64,000 nucleotides of DNA from assembly GCA_019240475.1 (NCBI GenBank), contig JAFAYI010000029.1, positions 464,911 through 528,910 of the forward strand, read 5' to 3'. A program made the position numbers and the translations under genes. Under the pieces are notes generated by a model that saw only the letters and a program-made list of their open reading frames with translations, did no database searches and was not told the origin of the DNA. Origin of the DNA: Acidobacteriaceae bacterium. Lineage in GTDB: Bacteria; Acidobacteriota; Terriglobia; Bryobacterales; Bryobacteraceae. This document shows, in pieces, positions 27,803-35,855 of this stretch. The first letter of the stretch is position 1. Each line of letters starts with the position of its first letter.

Positions 27803-27851
27803 GCCACGGAACTTTCCGGAACTTTTCCACGACTCCGCCGTAGTTAGGTGT

Positions 27852-28847
27852 ATGCTGCGCCTCCGCTTCGTTCCCCTGCTACTGGCCGCTGCCACTCTCC
27901 CGGCTTTCGCTTCAGTCGACACCGCCTTGCTCGCGCTCCTTCCGCCCGGCGCCAAACTCGTCTCGGGCGTCGATTTCGAACGCGCTCGCAGCTCTCAATT
28001 CGGCCAGTTCCTCACAAGCAAGATGAACGTCAACAATCAGGGCCTCGAACAGTTCGTCGCCCAAACCGGATTCGATCCTCGCCACGACATCCAGGAGATC
28101 GTGTTCGCCAGCTCCGGCCCCGTGGAAGGCGCCTCCTCTTCTTCGCGCTTCGCCATCCTCGCGCGGGGAACCTTCGATCAGGATCGCCTGGCCGCCACCG
28201 CCAAGAGCAAGGGCTTGACCGCTCAGCCCTATCGCGGCGTCAGCCTCTTTATCGATAAGTCCAAGCACGATGGACCGAGCGCCTTCGCCTTCCTGGGCGA
28301 CGGAGTCGGCGTCATGGGCGATCTCGAAACCGTCAAGCAGATTGTCTCCAACCGCCAGACTCCCACGGTTCCCGATTCCGCGCTGCAGGCTGAAATCAAC
28401 AAAGTCGGAACCGATAACGATGCCTGGTTTGTCTCTTTTCTCTCCGGCGGATTCCTGGCCAACCGGCTGAGCGCCGAAGTCAATGGCGAGTCCTCCGGCG
28501 GGGACAACAAGGGCGCCATGCCTCAGGCCCAGGCGTTACAGTCCGTGGTGCAATCGAGCGGCGGCATCCAATTCGGCTCGACCGTTCGGCTCTCCTTCGA
28601 CGCCATCACGCGCTCAGCCCAGGACGCTACATCCCTTGCCGATGTCGTGCGCTTCTTCGCCAGCATGATCCAGATGAGCCGCGAAAAGGATCCGCGCGCC
28701 GGAATCGCCGCCTCCGCCTTCGACGCCATGAATCTTTCAACCGATGGCGACGCCATGCATCTCTCTCTTTCGCTGCCTGAAAAGAGTCTCGAAGATCTGG
28801 TGAACAGCGCGCCCGCCGGCGCCTCCGCCCATCCTCACGCCCAGTAG
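27852..28847 (+). CDS. Exported conserved protein of unknown function
   Basis: The product has 331 residues with a signal peptide (about 1-20, ending AFAS). The mature N-terminus reads LLALLPPGAKLVSGVDFERARSS, followed by a regular alpha/beta pattern: FAILARGTFDQDRL, YRGVSLFID, FLGDGVGVMGDLETVKQIV. This pattern recurs in uncharacterised exported proteins that I associate with Acidobacteriota. No catalytic motif is visible. It follows the NfeD-like gene by 49 bp and overlaps the convergent DUF4337 gene by 13 bp. Confidence 0.65.
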   Translation: MLRLRFVPLLLAAATLPAFASVDTALLALLPPGAKLVSGVDFERARSSQFGQFLTSKMNVNNQGLEQFVAQTGFDPRHDIQEIVFASSGPVEGASSSSRFAILARGTFDQDRLAATAKSKGLTAQPYRGVSLFIDKSKHDGPSAFAFLGDGVGVMGDLETVKQIVSNRQTPTVPDSALQAEINKVGTDNDAWFVSFLSGGFLANRLSAEVNGESSGGDNKGAMPQAQALQSVVQSSGGIQFGSTVRLSFDAITRSAQDATSLADVVRFFASMIQMSREKDPRAGIAASAFDAMNLSTDGDAMHLSLSLPEKSLEDLVNSAPAGASAHPHAQ

Positions 28848-29353
28848 GCAGTCGCGCCAATCACCACGCCCGCTACGGCGGCCAGCACGCCCGCTAGAAA
28901 AAACGGCTTCCGTTTGGTAAGGATCGAAAGCGACGAAAGCACGATCGCCACTTCCAGAAACACTTCTCCGAAGTGGAAGCGGTCGGCCTTTCTTCCGTTG
29001 GCGTCCCGTTCTTTCTCCAGATCCTGCGCCTGCTCCTGAATCTGGGCCGCCTGCGCTTTGTACTTCTTCGCGTCCTCGTCGTAGGTCGCGATCGTTGCCG
29101 AGCCCGGCCGCAAATCCTTCAAACTGTCGCGCGTAGCGGCCGCCACGTAGTGCCGGATATCCTTGGCCTGCGAATACGCCCACTTATCGGACGCCAACCC
29201 CTGGGCCAGCAGCTTCTCGGTATTGAAGTGCTGCGCCAACACCGACACCACCGCCAGCAGAGCCGCGATAATCGCCATCGTCCCCGCGACTGTCCTGTCG
29301 AAAGGATTATGCGCGTGCTCGATATGTTCTTCAACTTCTTCATGAGCGGACAT
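28835..29353 (-). CDS. DUF4337-like membrane protein
   Basis: The ATG at 29353 is chosen because AGGGTG lies 7 nt upstream; the product is 172 residues. Order: an acidic His/Glu-rich N-terminus (SAHEEVEEHIEHAHNP), a transmembrane helix (about 23-42), a long hydrophilic helical part with coiled-coil potential (about 45-125), and two C-terminal transmembrane helices (about 128-170). This matches the DUF4337 layout. Function is unknown. It is transcribed in the same direction as the UvrC-like gene 22 bp upstream and may share its promoter. Confidence 0.7.
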   Translation of the reverse strand: MSAHEEVEEHIEHAHNPFDRTVAGTMAIIAALLAVVSVLAQHFNTEKLLAQGLASDKWAYSQAKDIRHYVAAATRDSLKDLRPGSATIATYDEDAKKYKAQAAQIQEQAQDLEKERDANGRKADRFHFGEVFLEVAIVLSSLSILTKRKPFFLAGVLAAVAGVVIGATAYWA

Positions 29354-29375
29354 GAGCACACCCTAGCACGGCGCC

Positions 29376-30509
29376 TCAGGCTTGCGCCACCGCCGCATCC
29401 GCCTTGAGCATGCTCGAAACCTGCCGCACCAGCCGCCGGTAATTCAAGTCTTCGAGCGTGCGAAAAGGAAACCATTCGCCGTCGCGCCAGGACGAGAAAT
29501 ACCATCGCGAAAAAATCGCCAGATCCTCCACCCGCTTGCTCCCCGAACGCGGCGCCGCGAGCGCCCCTGAAAGTTGAGTTCGAATCTCGTGATCGAGCGA
29601 TTTCGCTCGCCCTTCCTCGGCGGAAAAATCCAGCGCCACGCCTTCCTGCCAGTAGCCTTCCACCATTGGCCAGAGAACAAACTGCCGCTTCGCGCTCGCT
29701 CGCGTCAGCGCAACCCCATGGAAAGCATGAATCTCTTTCACCACCTCGTGGCGCGTGGCCGCCGCGGCATTCACTTTTTCCAGGCGCTTATGTATCTGCG
29801 CGGCCTGCTCGAACTCCGTCTGCTCGCAAGCCCGGTCGCGCGCGGCCGAAAGCGCGGTCGCGGCGCTCTTGCCGTTCGTCGCCAAGAACTCCGCTACTCG
29901 CGCCGCCTCCGTGCCATATTCTTCCGCGGTCACCGCGCGCTGGCACGGCCGCAGGCACTGGTTCATCTCGCCGTAGATACAGCCCGGGTGGTTCGCATCG
30001 GGCGCGAGCGTCTCCGCGCATCGCCGGATCTGAAACAGGCTCAGCACCTCTTGCTCGTAGCACTGAGCGGCGTCGCGGCTTGAAAATGGCCCGTAAACCG
30101 GCCCATCGCCTCGCGGAATGCGGTTCGTGGTTCTCAGGCGCGCGAACGCGTTTCTATCCGCGAGCCCGATAAACCACGGCATGCGCAGCCGCATCCGCGT
30201 CAAATATTCTTCCGGATAATGCAGCTTCGAAAGCTCATAGAGCAGCAGCATTGTCTCGAGCCGCGAACCCGTCGCCCAGCACTCGACCGCCGAAAGATTC
30301 CTGCGCATCCGCGCCACCGGCCCGTCGTCCCCGCCGCCCGCCGCCCTGAGCACTCGCGCCAATCGCCGCCGCAGGCTCGCCGACCAGCTTAGATAGGGCG
30401 GCCTTCCGGGGACGTGCAATGCGTACACGCCCGCCGCCGGCAGGCCAGCAAGTTGCTCTCCAACATCGCCATGGCTCGTATCGAGTTTTATGCCCGCGCC
30501 AATCTTCAC
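29376..30509 (-). CDS. UvrC-like protein lacking the C-terminal nuclease half
   Basis: The product has 377 residues against about 600 for full UvrC, and a GTG start. The N-terminal GIY-YIG domain (about 20-110) is degenerate: AAGVYALHV keeps the first Tyr, but the YIG is PYLSWS; the Arg (LRRRLARVL) and Glu (RLETMLLL) positions are kept. A four-Cys region follows (IRRC, HPGC, NQC, RPC), like the cysteine cluster of UvrC, then a UvrB-interaction UVR motif (CEQTEFEQAAQIHKRLEKV). The RNase-H-like endonuclease and HhH domains are absent. It could be a Cho-like repair nuclease or a non-catalytic UvrB partner. Confidence 0.75.
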   Translation of the reverse strand: MKIGAGIKLDTSHGDVGEQLAGLPAAGVYALHVPGRPPYLSWSASLRRRLARVLRAAGGGDDGPVARMRRNLSAVECWATGSRLETMLLLYELSKLHYPEEYLTRMRLRMPWFIGLADRNAFARLRTTNRIPRGDGPVYGPFSSRDAAQCYEQEVLSLFQIRRCAETLAPDANHPGCIYGEMNQCLRPCQRAVTAEEYGTEAARVAEFLATNGKSAATALSAARDRACEQTEFEQAAQIHKRLEKVNAAAATRHEVVKEIHAFHGVALTRASAKRQFVLWPMVEGYWQEGVALDFSAEEGRAKSLDHEIRTQLSGALAAPRSGSKRVEDLAIFSRWYFSSWRDGEWFPFRTLEDLNYRRLVRQVSSMLKADAAVAQA

Positions 30510-30617
30510 GTGTTATCGTCCCTTTAATAATCTCCGATGCGGCCCACCGACCGCTAACCCGTGAAGCCGCTGGCGGCGCCGACACCCTTACTTAGTAATT
30601 GATCGCAAATTTTCTTC

Positions 30618-30646
30618 TTGCTCCATAGCTTACTTTCGTATACAAT
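30618..30646 (+). promoter_or_regulatory. Promoter-like element before the unknown three-gene cluster
   Basis: TTGCTC (30618-30623), a 17-bp spacer and TACAAT (30641-30646). Transcription would start about 6 nt before the ATG at 30659, leaving essentially no leader. Confidence 0.45.
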
Positions 30647-30658
30647 CGCTCCCATCTT

Positions 30659-31618
30659 ATGGCGGCCCCGGCCGGCGCATCGAATTCCACCTTCAGCAGG
30701 CGCGTCGCGCCTTTTGTGCCTGTCGCGCTTTCCCTGCTTCTCAGCCGTTCGATTCTTCCCGTCGCGGCGCCCGAGGGAGAAGCGGAAGCTCCCAACGCCA
30801 ATGGCGGCGCCCCCGTGGTCGCAACTTGCGAAGCGGACATCGGCAGCGTTGAGGTCTGTCATAGTTATTACCCTACCGGCTGCAGTAAGTCGGCTCATCC
30901 CGCTTACGATCCATATTTGAACCTGCTCAAGAACCAGTTACTGCCGCCCTCTTCGCCTGCTCTGCTCCAACTCGACCGCCAAGCCTTTATCGATCTCAAT
31001 AGCAAAACACCGGCCGGGTTACGAACTGGCAATCACGCCCAGTTTTCTCAACAACTGGGCGCGCTTCAGGAAGGACAAGTGGCGTCCTTAATCGGTTACT
31101 TGTATTACGCCCAATACGGCGGCAAGAGCGAGAGCGTTAACTGCCAACTCGGCGATCCGGACGAAATCGATTTCCATATCGGCATCGGCTTCGATCCAAC
31201 TCTCGCCGGCAAGCTATCCCAGCATCAGCGGCTCACCCCGGACGAGAATGCCACGCTCGAACCAACCAGCGTCATCGTTGAAATGACCCCGCACTATCGC
31301 GCTCATTTCGAGCCGGACTGGACTCTCGACGCCTTGAAAAACGTGCTCGGGCGCCAGGTGCGCGTGACCGGCCAACTGCTCATCGATAATGAACACGTGG
31401 CGGGCAACGCCAATTGCGGCGCTCCCCACGCCGATACCTCCAAATGCTGGCGCTTCAGCGCTTGGGAACTCCATCCCGTTACCAAATTTGAAATCTGCCA
31501 ATCGGACTCTCAGCCCTGCGCCGCAGGGGACTGGGTTGCATTGGAAGCCATGCCTCAGGCCGCTTCCAATAACTCGCCCGCTAACTCGGCCCCCGCCGCG
31601 GGCGCCAAGACTCGATAG
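30659..31618 (+). CDS. Exported protein of unknown function, first gene of a three-gene cluster
   Basis: The product has 319 residues. The N-terminus has a hydrophobic stretch (VPVALSLLLSRSILPVAA) compatible with a signal peptide. A middle block (about 80-150) includes LLKNQLLPPSSPALLQLDRQAF. The region of about 155-290 has the ordered motifs DEIDFHIGIG, VIVEMTPHYR, LGRQVRVTGQLLIDNEH and CWRFSAWELHPVTKFEIC. The VRVTGxLxxDxEH...WELHPVT pattern suggests an OB-like beta barrel seen in other uncharacterised bacterial proteins. The stop codon is 1 bp before the next start, so it is coupled to the two membrane-protein genes that follow. Confidence 0.6.
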   Translation: MAAPAGASNSTFSRRVAPFVPVALSLLLSRSILPVAAPEGEAEAPNANGGAPVVATCEADIGSVEVCHSYYPTGCSKSAHPAYDPYLNLLKNQLLPPSSPALLQLDRQAFIDLNSKTPAGLRTGNHAQFSQQLGALQEGQVASLIGYLYYAQYGGKSESVNCQLGDPDEIDFHIGIGFDPTLAGKLSQHQRLTPDENATLEPTSVIVEMTPHYRAHFEPDWTLDALKNVLGRQVRVTGQLLIDNEHVAGNANCGAPHADTSKCWRFSAWELHPVTKFEICQSDSQPCAAGDWVALEAMPQAASNNSPANSAPAAGAKTR

Positions 31619-31619
31619 C

Positions 31620-32003
31620 ATGGCCACCGCTCAACTCTATTCGCTTATCGCCGCCGCCGCGTTCTGGGAAATCCTGCTGTTCATCGCCGGCCTTACCGCC
31701 CTTGTTGCCTACCAGCTTCTGACCCGCCGGATCAACACCCAAAACCTCTTCTGCGGCGTGAGGCGCGATGGACGAAAATACTTCAGCCCGGAGCGCGTCC
31801 AGTTGCTCATCTTCACCGTGGCCGCCGCGTTTCAATATCTCCGTTCCGTAATGCTCGTCCGGCACACCGGGCAATTTCCGCCGGTTCCCAAGGGAATGCT
31901 GGAGCTGGTCGGCTCCAGCAACGTTCTGTATCTGGCAGGCAAGAGTTTGATGACTCTAAAAATTCCCGGCTTGAATAGCTCAGCCGGCGCGAAAGGATCT
32001 TGA
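31620..32003 (+). CDS. Small membrane protein, tandem paralogue 1
   Basis: The product has 127 residues. There is one N-terminal transmembrane helix (about 8-32), a basic loop with RRDGRKYFSPE, a second hydrophobic helix starting VQLLIFT, then PVPKGMLELVGSSNVLYLAGK. The VQLLIFT...LELVGSSxxxYLxxK pattern is repeated in the next gene (RLQLLIFT...LTLLGISSSSYLVSK), so the two are paralogues. Function is unknown. The stop codon overlaps the next start as TGATG. Confidence 0.6.
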   Translation: MATAQLYSLIAAAAFWEILLFIAGLTALVAYQLLTRRINTQNLFCGVRRDGRKYFSPERVQLLIFTVAAAFQYLRSVMLVRHTGQFPPVPKGMLELVGSSNVLYLAGKSLMTLKIPGLNSSAGAKGS

Positions 32004-32614
32004 TGCAGACCGCATTTACCGTACTCGCTGTCTCGGCCGGCTTCGTCGTCGTTATCTTCACCGGCGGCCTTGCAGTCCTGTTCCTTGTGAAAGCAAGCGA
32101 CGGCTCAATCGATCTGTCGCGCCTCATCTCCGAGCCCAATGGAGACGCCAGCATGTCGCGCCTCCAGTTACTCATCTTCACGCTTGTGATCGCCTTGAGC
32201 CTCTTCCTTATCATCATCGGCAACACTCCGCTCGCCTTCCCCGCCAGCATACCCGCGGATCTGCTCACGCTTCTCGGTATTAGTTCCAGCTCCTATCTGG
32301 TAAGCAAAGGAATCCAGTTTAGTAATCCTGCCGGAGTCGCCCGCCCCGGAATCTCCATCGATCCCGGTCAGACCAAGTTCACCGCTGGCGCCGCCGGCAC
32401 TGTTTCATTCACGGCAACGCATTCTACTAACGGCGCAGCCTCGCTCCCCGCCATCACCTGGTCGCTCGATTCCCCTTCCTACGGAACTCTTCACGCTTCG
32501 GGCAACAAGGCCTCTTACACCGCGGACGCCACTGCGCCGGCAAACACAAAAGTCACCTTGCGCGCCCAAGTCTCGGGGTTTGAAGACGGCTTGGCCGAAA
32601 TCGTCTACGAGTAA
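32003..32614 (+). CDS. Membrane protein with C-terminal Ig-like domain, tandem paralogue 2
   Basis: The product has 203 residues. Two transmembrane helices (about 5-30 and 52-75) frame a loop, followed by IPADLLTLLGISSSSYLVSK as in the preceding paralogue. Residues of about 110-203 form a beta-sandwich-like domain: ISIDPGQTKFTAGAAGTVSFTA, AITWSLDSPSYGTL, and a closing VTLRAQVSGFEDGLAEI. This resembles bacterial Ig-like surface domains. It probably displays this domain on the outer face of the inner membrane. The partner is likely the exported protein encoded first in the cluster. Confidence 0.6.
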   Translation: MQTAFTVLAVSAGFVVVIFTGGLAVLFLVKASDGSIDLSRLISEPNGDASMSRLQLLIFTLVIALSLFLIIIGNTPLAFPASIPADLLTLLGISSSSYLVSKGIQFSNPAGVARPGISIDPGQTKFTAGAAGTVSFTATHSTNGAASLPAITWSLDSPSYGTLHASGNKASYTADATAPANTKVTLRAQVSGFEDGLAEIVYE

Positions 32615-32665
32615 ACCGATCCGACCTGCCGCGCTTTTCCGTTCGCGCCATCGGGCGCCGCCCAC

Positions 32666-32693
32666 TTGACAGCGCAGCCGCTCAGTCTAGAAT
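32666..32693 (+). promoter_or_regulatory. Near-consensus sigma-70 promoter of the zinc-ribbon/yvcK/glmU operon
   Basis: TTGACA (32666-32671), a 16-bp spacer and TAGAAT (32688-32693). It is the best match to consensus that I found in the window and predicts a start near 32700. Confidence 0.7.
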
Positions 32694-32708
32694 AGGTGTT
32701 ATTTCGTT

Positions 32709-32867
32709 ATGCAGGGTTGTCAGCACGACCGCACCGAGTTCCTCTACCGGCGGGACGGCGTCGATTATGTGCGATGCCTGGACTGCGGGCAGGTTTTCGA
32801 GGCAGAGGATCTGGACAGTGTCCCGGTTTACGACGACGAGGAAGAAGAGCCGCCCAAACGCCGCTGA
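32709..32867 (+). CDS. 52-residue zinc-ribbon microprotein upstream of yvcK
   Basis: The reading frame runs ATG at 32709 to TGA at 32865-32867. The N-terminus has GCQHDR and the middle YVRCLDCGQVFEAEDL, giving a Cys-x-His plus Cys-x-x-Cys set that can bind one zinc ion. The C-terminus is very acidic (YDDEEEEPPKRR). It lies 15 nt behind a strong promoter and 31 bp before yvcK, so it is probably expressed first in this operon. Function is unknown; it may be an RNA- or protein-binding accessory factor. Confidence 0.6.
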   Translation: MQGCQHDRTEFLYRRDGVDYVRCLDCGQVFEAEDLDSVPVYDDEEEEPPKRR

Positions 32868-32898
32868 GTCAGCCTTGAACCCGTTTGGCGGCCGGCCC

Positions 32899-33996
32899 AT
32901 GTCCAGTCTGACCCGCGTCTCCCCCCTTCAGAGAAGCCTGCTGAAGGCGCCGCTTCGCGTTGTCTCCATCGGCGGCGGCACCGGCCTGTCCACGCTTCTC
33001 TCCGGCCTCAAGAAACACGCGCGCGGCGTGCAGGACGGCCCCACTCCCGGCCGCCCTGTCGTCGAGATCGCGGCCGTCGTCACCGTCAGCGACGATGGCG
33101 GCAGCTCCGGCCGCCTCCGCCGCGATTTCGATATCCTTCCTCCCGGCGATATCCGCAACTGCATGACCGCCCTCTCGGAAGACGAAACCCTGCTCTCCCA
33201 CCTGTTCCGCTATCGCTTCGCGAGCGGACGCGGCCTGAAAGGGCATAGCTTCGGCAATCTCTTCCTCACCGCCATGCATCAGATCACCGGCGATTTTGCC
33301 CACGCCGTCAAGCTCTCCTCCGAAATCCTGGCCATTCGCGGCCGCATTTTTCCCGCCACCTCCGCCAACGTCACACTCGAAGCCAGCCTGACGGACGGCT
33401 CCGTCGTGCGCGGCGAAAGCAAGATCAGCCGCAGCCGCCGCCCAATCGACGCCATCCGCCTCAAGCCCGCCGATTGCGAACCCTTGCCCGAAACACTGGA
33501 AGCCATCTCGCGCGCCGACCTCATCACTCTCGGCCCCGGCTCGCTCTACACCAGCGTCATCCCCAACATCCTGGTCAACGGCCTCTCGGAAGCCATCGCG
33601 CAATCGCCAGCGCTCAAGGTCTACTTCGTCAATCTCATGTGGCAGCCCGGAGAAACGATCAACTTCTCGGCGTCCCAACATCTGGAAGCCATTCACGCGC
33701 ACGCCGGCCGCCGCCTCATCGATTGCGTTGTCCTCAACTCCGCGCCCATCCCCGCGGCCCTCAAGCGCCGCTATGCGCGCGCGCACGTCAGGCCGGTCGA
33801 AAACGACATCGATCGCCTCGGCCAACTCGGCCTGAAGGTCGTCACCGCCGATCTGATTGGCGACGCCGACCGCGTCGATAAGGTGCGCCACAGCCCCGAC
33901 GGGCTCGCCGAAGTGGTGATCGATCTAGCCAGCCGCTCCCGCGCCAATCAGGTTCGCAAGCAAGCCCTCGCCGCTCAACGCGCAAGATTGAAATGA
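32899..33996 (+). CDS. yvcK: YvcK/CofD-family protein (gluconeogenesis factor)
   Basis: The product has 365 residues from the ATG at 32899; an upstream in-frame extension overlaps the zinc-ribbon gene and was rejected. Motifs: VVSIGGGTGLSTLLSGLK (nucleotide-sugar-binding loop, about 20-37), VVTVSDDGGSSGRLRRDF, PPGDIRNCMTAL and LGPGSLYTSVIPNIL. YvcK proteins bind UDP-sugars such as UDP-GlcNAc and link carbon supply to cell-wall precursor synthesis. Here the gene overlaps glmU, which makes UDP-GlcNAc, by 4 bp (ATGA). This supports the cell-wall link. Confidence 0.9.
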   Translation: MSSLTRVSPLQRSLLKAPLRVVSIGGGTGLSTLLSGLKKHARGVQDGPTPGRPVVEIAAVVTVSDDGGSSGRLRRDFDILPPGDIRNCMTALSEDETLLSHLFRYRFASGRGLKGHSFGNLFLTAMHQITGDFAHAVKLSSEILAIRGRIFPATSANVTLEASLTDGSVVRGESKISRSRRPIDAIRLKPADCEPLPETLEAISRADLITLGPGSLYTSVIPNILVNGLSEAIAQSPALKVYFVNLMWQPGETINFSASQHLEAIHAHAGRRLIDCVVLNSAPIPAALKRRYARAHVRPVENDIDRLGQLGLKVVTADLIGDADRVDKVRHSPDGLAEVVIDLASRSRANQVRKQALAAQRARLK

Positions 33997-35378
33997 AACA
34001 AAACATCACCGTCGTGATTCTGGCCGCCGGGCTTGGAACACGCATGAAGTCGACCCGCGCCAAGGTCCTGCATGAAGCGGGGGGCGACACTCTGCTCAAT
34101 CAGGTCATTCGCGCCGCGCTCCATGTCTCGCCGCCCGAACGCATCGTCGCCGTGGTGGGCCACCAGGCCGACGAGGTCCGACGCAGCGTCAACGCGCCCG
34201 GCGTGCGCTTCGCCGACCAGCCCGCCCAGATGGGCACCGGCCACGCTGTCCTTTGCGCCCGCTCCCAAGCGGCTCCCGAAAACGGGCTGCTGTTGATCCT
34301 CAACGGCGATGGGCCGCTGCTCCAACCCTCTACGCTCGCAGGCTTGGTTGAGCTGGCCGGCGCCTCCCATCTCGGCGGCGCTCTCGTCACCACCGAAGCC
34401 GCTGATCCGTCCGGCTACGGCCGCATCCTCCGCGATTCCGACGGCCTCGTTGCGGCTATCGTCGAACAAAAATCCGCTACTCCCGAACAGCTTCGCATTC
34501 GCGAAATCAATCCCGGCGTGTATTGTTTCGAAGCATCCTTGTTCTGGAAGCACATCGCCGAAATCGCGCCCAACAACTCGGCCAACGAATACTACCTCAC
34601 CGACATGGTCGAAATTCTACGCCGCCACGGCCATGCCATCGCCCCTATGCTGGTTGCCGACGAAACCGAACTGCTCGGCATCAACACGCGCGTCGAGCTC
34701 GCCGCCGCCGACCGAATCCTGCGCGCTCGCAAAGCCCGCCGCCTCATGCTCTCCGGCGTCACCATCGAATACCCGGAAACCGTCACCATCGATGTCGATG
34801 TCGAGATCGGCCAGGATTCCATAGTGGAATCCAATGTGCAGCTCCGCGGCCGCACTCGCATCGGCGCCAATTGCCGCATCGGCGCCGGCGCCATCCTGCG
34901 CGATTGTATTGTCGCCGATGGCGCCGCCATCCTGCCCTATGTCGTCGCCGACTCGTCTTCCATCGGCGCGCGCGCCTTGGTGGGACCCTTTTCCCGCCTG
35001 CGTCTCAACGCCGAAGCCGGTCCCGACACCCACATCGGCAATTTCGTCGAGCTCAAGAAAACCAGGCTCGGCGCCGGCGCCAAGGCCAATCATCTCGCCT
35101 ACCTGGGCGACGCCGTCATCGGCCCTCAAACGAACATCGGCGCCGGAACCATCACCTGTAACTACGATGGCCGCAAGAAGCATCCGACCAAAATCGGCGA
35201 AAACACCTTCGTCGGCAGCAACTCCACGCTGGTTGCGCCACTCGAAATCGCCGACGGAGCATACATCGCCGCCGGTTCGGTCATCACCCAGAACGTCGAA
35301 GCGGATGCGCTCGCAATCGGACGCGCCCGCCAAGTAGATAAGCCCGGCTGGGCCAGGAAGCGCCGATCACAGCCCTAG
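33993..35378 (+). CDS. glmU: Bifunctional UDP-N-acetylglucosamine pyrophosphorylase / glucosamine-1-phosphate N-acetyltransferase
   Basis: The product has 461 residues, normal for GlmU. The N-terminal uridyltransferase domain (about 1-230) has VVILAAGLGTRMKSTRAKVLH; QMGTGHAV and NGDGPLL follow. The C-terminal left-handed beta-helix (about 250-450) has hexapeptide repeats (IGANCRIGAG, VGPFSRLR, HIGNFVELKKTRLG) and the acetyltransferase active-site stretch GAGTITCNYDG. It catalyses the last two steps to UDP-GlcNAc for peptidoglycan and LPS. It overlaps yvcK by 4 bp. Confidence 0.96.
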   Translation: MKQNITVVILAAGLGTRMKSTRAKVLHEAGGDTLLNQVIRAALHVSPPERIVAVVGHQADEVRRSVNAPGVRFADQPAQMGTGHAVLCARSQAAPENGLLLILNGDGPLLQPSTLAGLVELAGASHLGGALVTTEAADPSGYGRILRDSDGLVAAIVEQKSATPEQLRIREINPGVYCFEASLFWKHIAEIAPNNSANEYYLTDMVEILRRHGHAIAPMLVADETELLGINTRVELAAADRILRARKARRLMLSGVTIEYPETVTIDVDVEIGQDSIVESNVQLRGRTRIGANCRIGAGAILRDCIVADGAAILPYVVADSSSIGARALVGPFSRLRLNAEAGPDTHIGNFVELKKTRLGAGAKANHLAYLGDAVIGPQTNIGAGTITCNYDGRKKHPTKIGENTFVGSNSTLVAPLEIADGAYIAAGSVITQNVEADALAIGRARQVDKPGWARKRRSQP

Positions 35379-35381
35379 CCC

Positions 35382-35807
35382 TCAGGAGACGCGCGGCCGC
35401 AGCAGAGTCTGCGTTCGAATCTCCAAAGCCACATCACCCTCCGGCAGGCGCCGGTAGCGCACGGTCACTCTCGCCCGCACCTTCACGGACCTGCTCATCT
35501 TGGTTCTTGAGTTGATCAGAAATGTGCGCCGCTCCGCCGCTTTGCCCGGGGAGGCGCGCCAGATCGTAATGTGTCCGCTGTCGAGCGCGGTAACCGTGCC
35601 TCCGAAGAACTGCGGCCTGGGCAGCGGCGTGGGGATCGGCTGGGGCGCGGGCCCTGCTTGCGGCGGGACGGCCGGTTGCGCGCTCTGCGCCGCTATCTGC
35701 GCATTGTGCTGAGCAGGCGCTTGGGCCGGCTTCCCGCAGCCGGACCACATCGGCGCAAATACGAACAGCGCAAACGCGCAAACCCGCGCAGTATTAGCCC
35801 ATGTCAT
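35382..35807 (-). CDS. Putative lipoprotein of unknown function
   Basis: The product has 141 residues. The N-terminal hydrophobic stretch ends in PMWSGCGK, a possible lipobox with Cys24. A linker rich in Gln, Ala and Pro (about 25-65) leads to a small beta domain: FFGGTVTALDSGHITIWRA and VRARVTVRYRRLPEGDVALEI. No family is recognised. It converges with glmU, with 3 bp between stop codons, and lies 48 bp downstream of truB on the same strand. Confidence 0.55.
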   Translation of the reverse strand: MTWANTARVCAFALFVFAPMWSGCGKPAQAPAQHNAQIAAQSAQPAVPPQAGPAPQPIPTPLPRPQFFGGTVTALDSGHITIWRASPGKAAERRTFLINSRTKMSRSVKVRARVTVRYRRLPEGDVALEIRTQTLLRPRVS

Positions 35808-35855
35808 TCAGTTTGGAGCGAACCGGTCCCTACCTGTGTAGCACAGCGACTCTCG

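Noticed and set aside
32767..32898. Upstream in-frame extension of yvcK
   Set aside because: It overlaps the zinc-ribbon microprotein gene and its translation has no YvcK-like sequence before the ATG at 32899.
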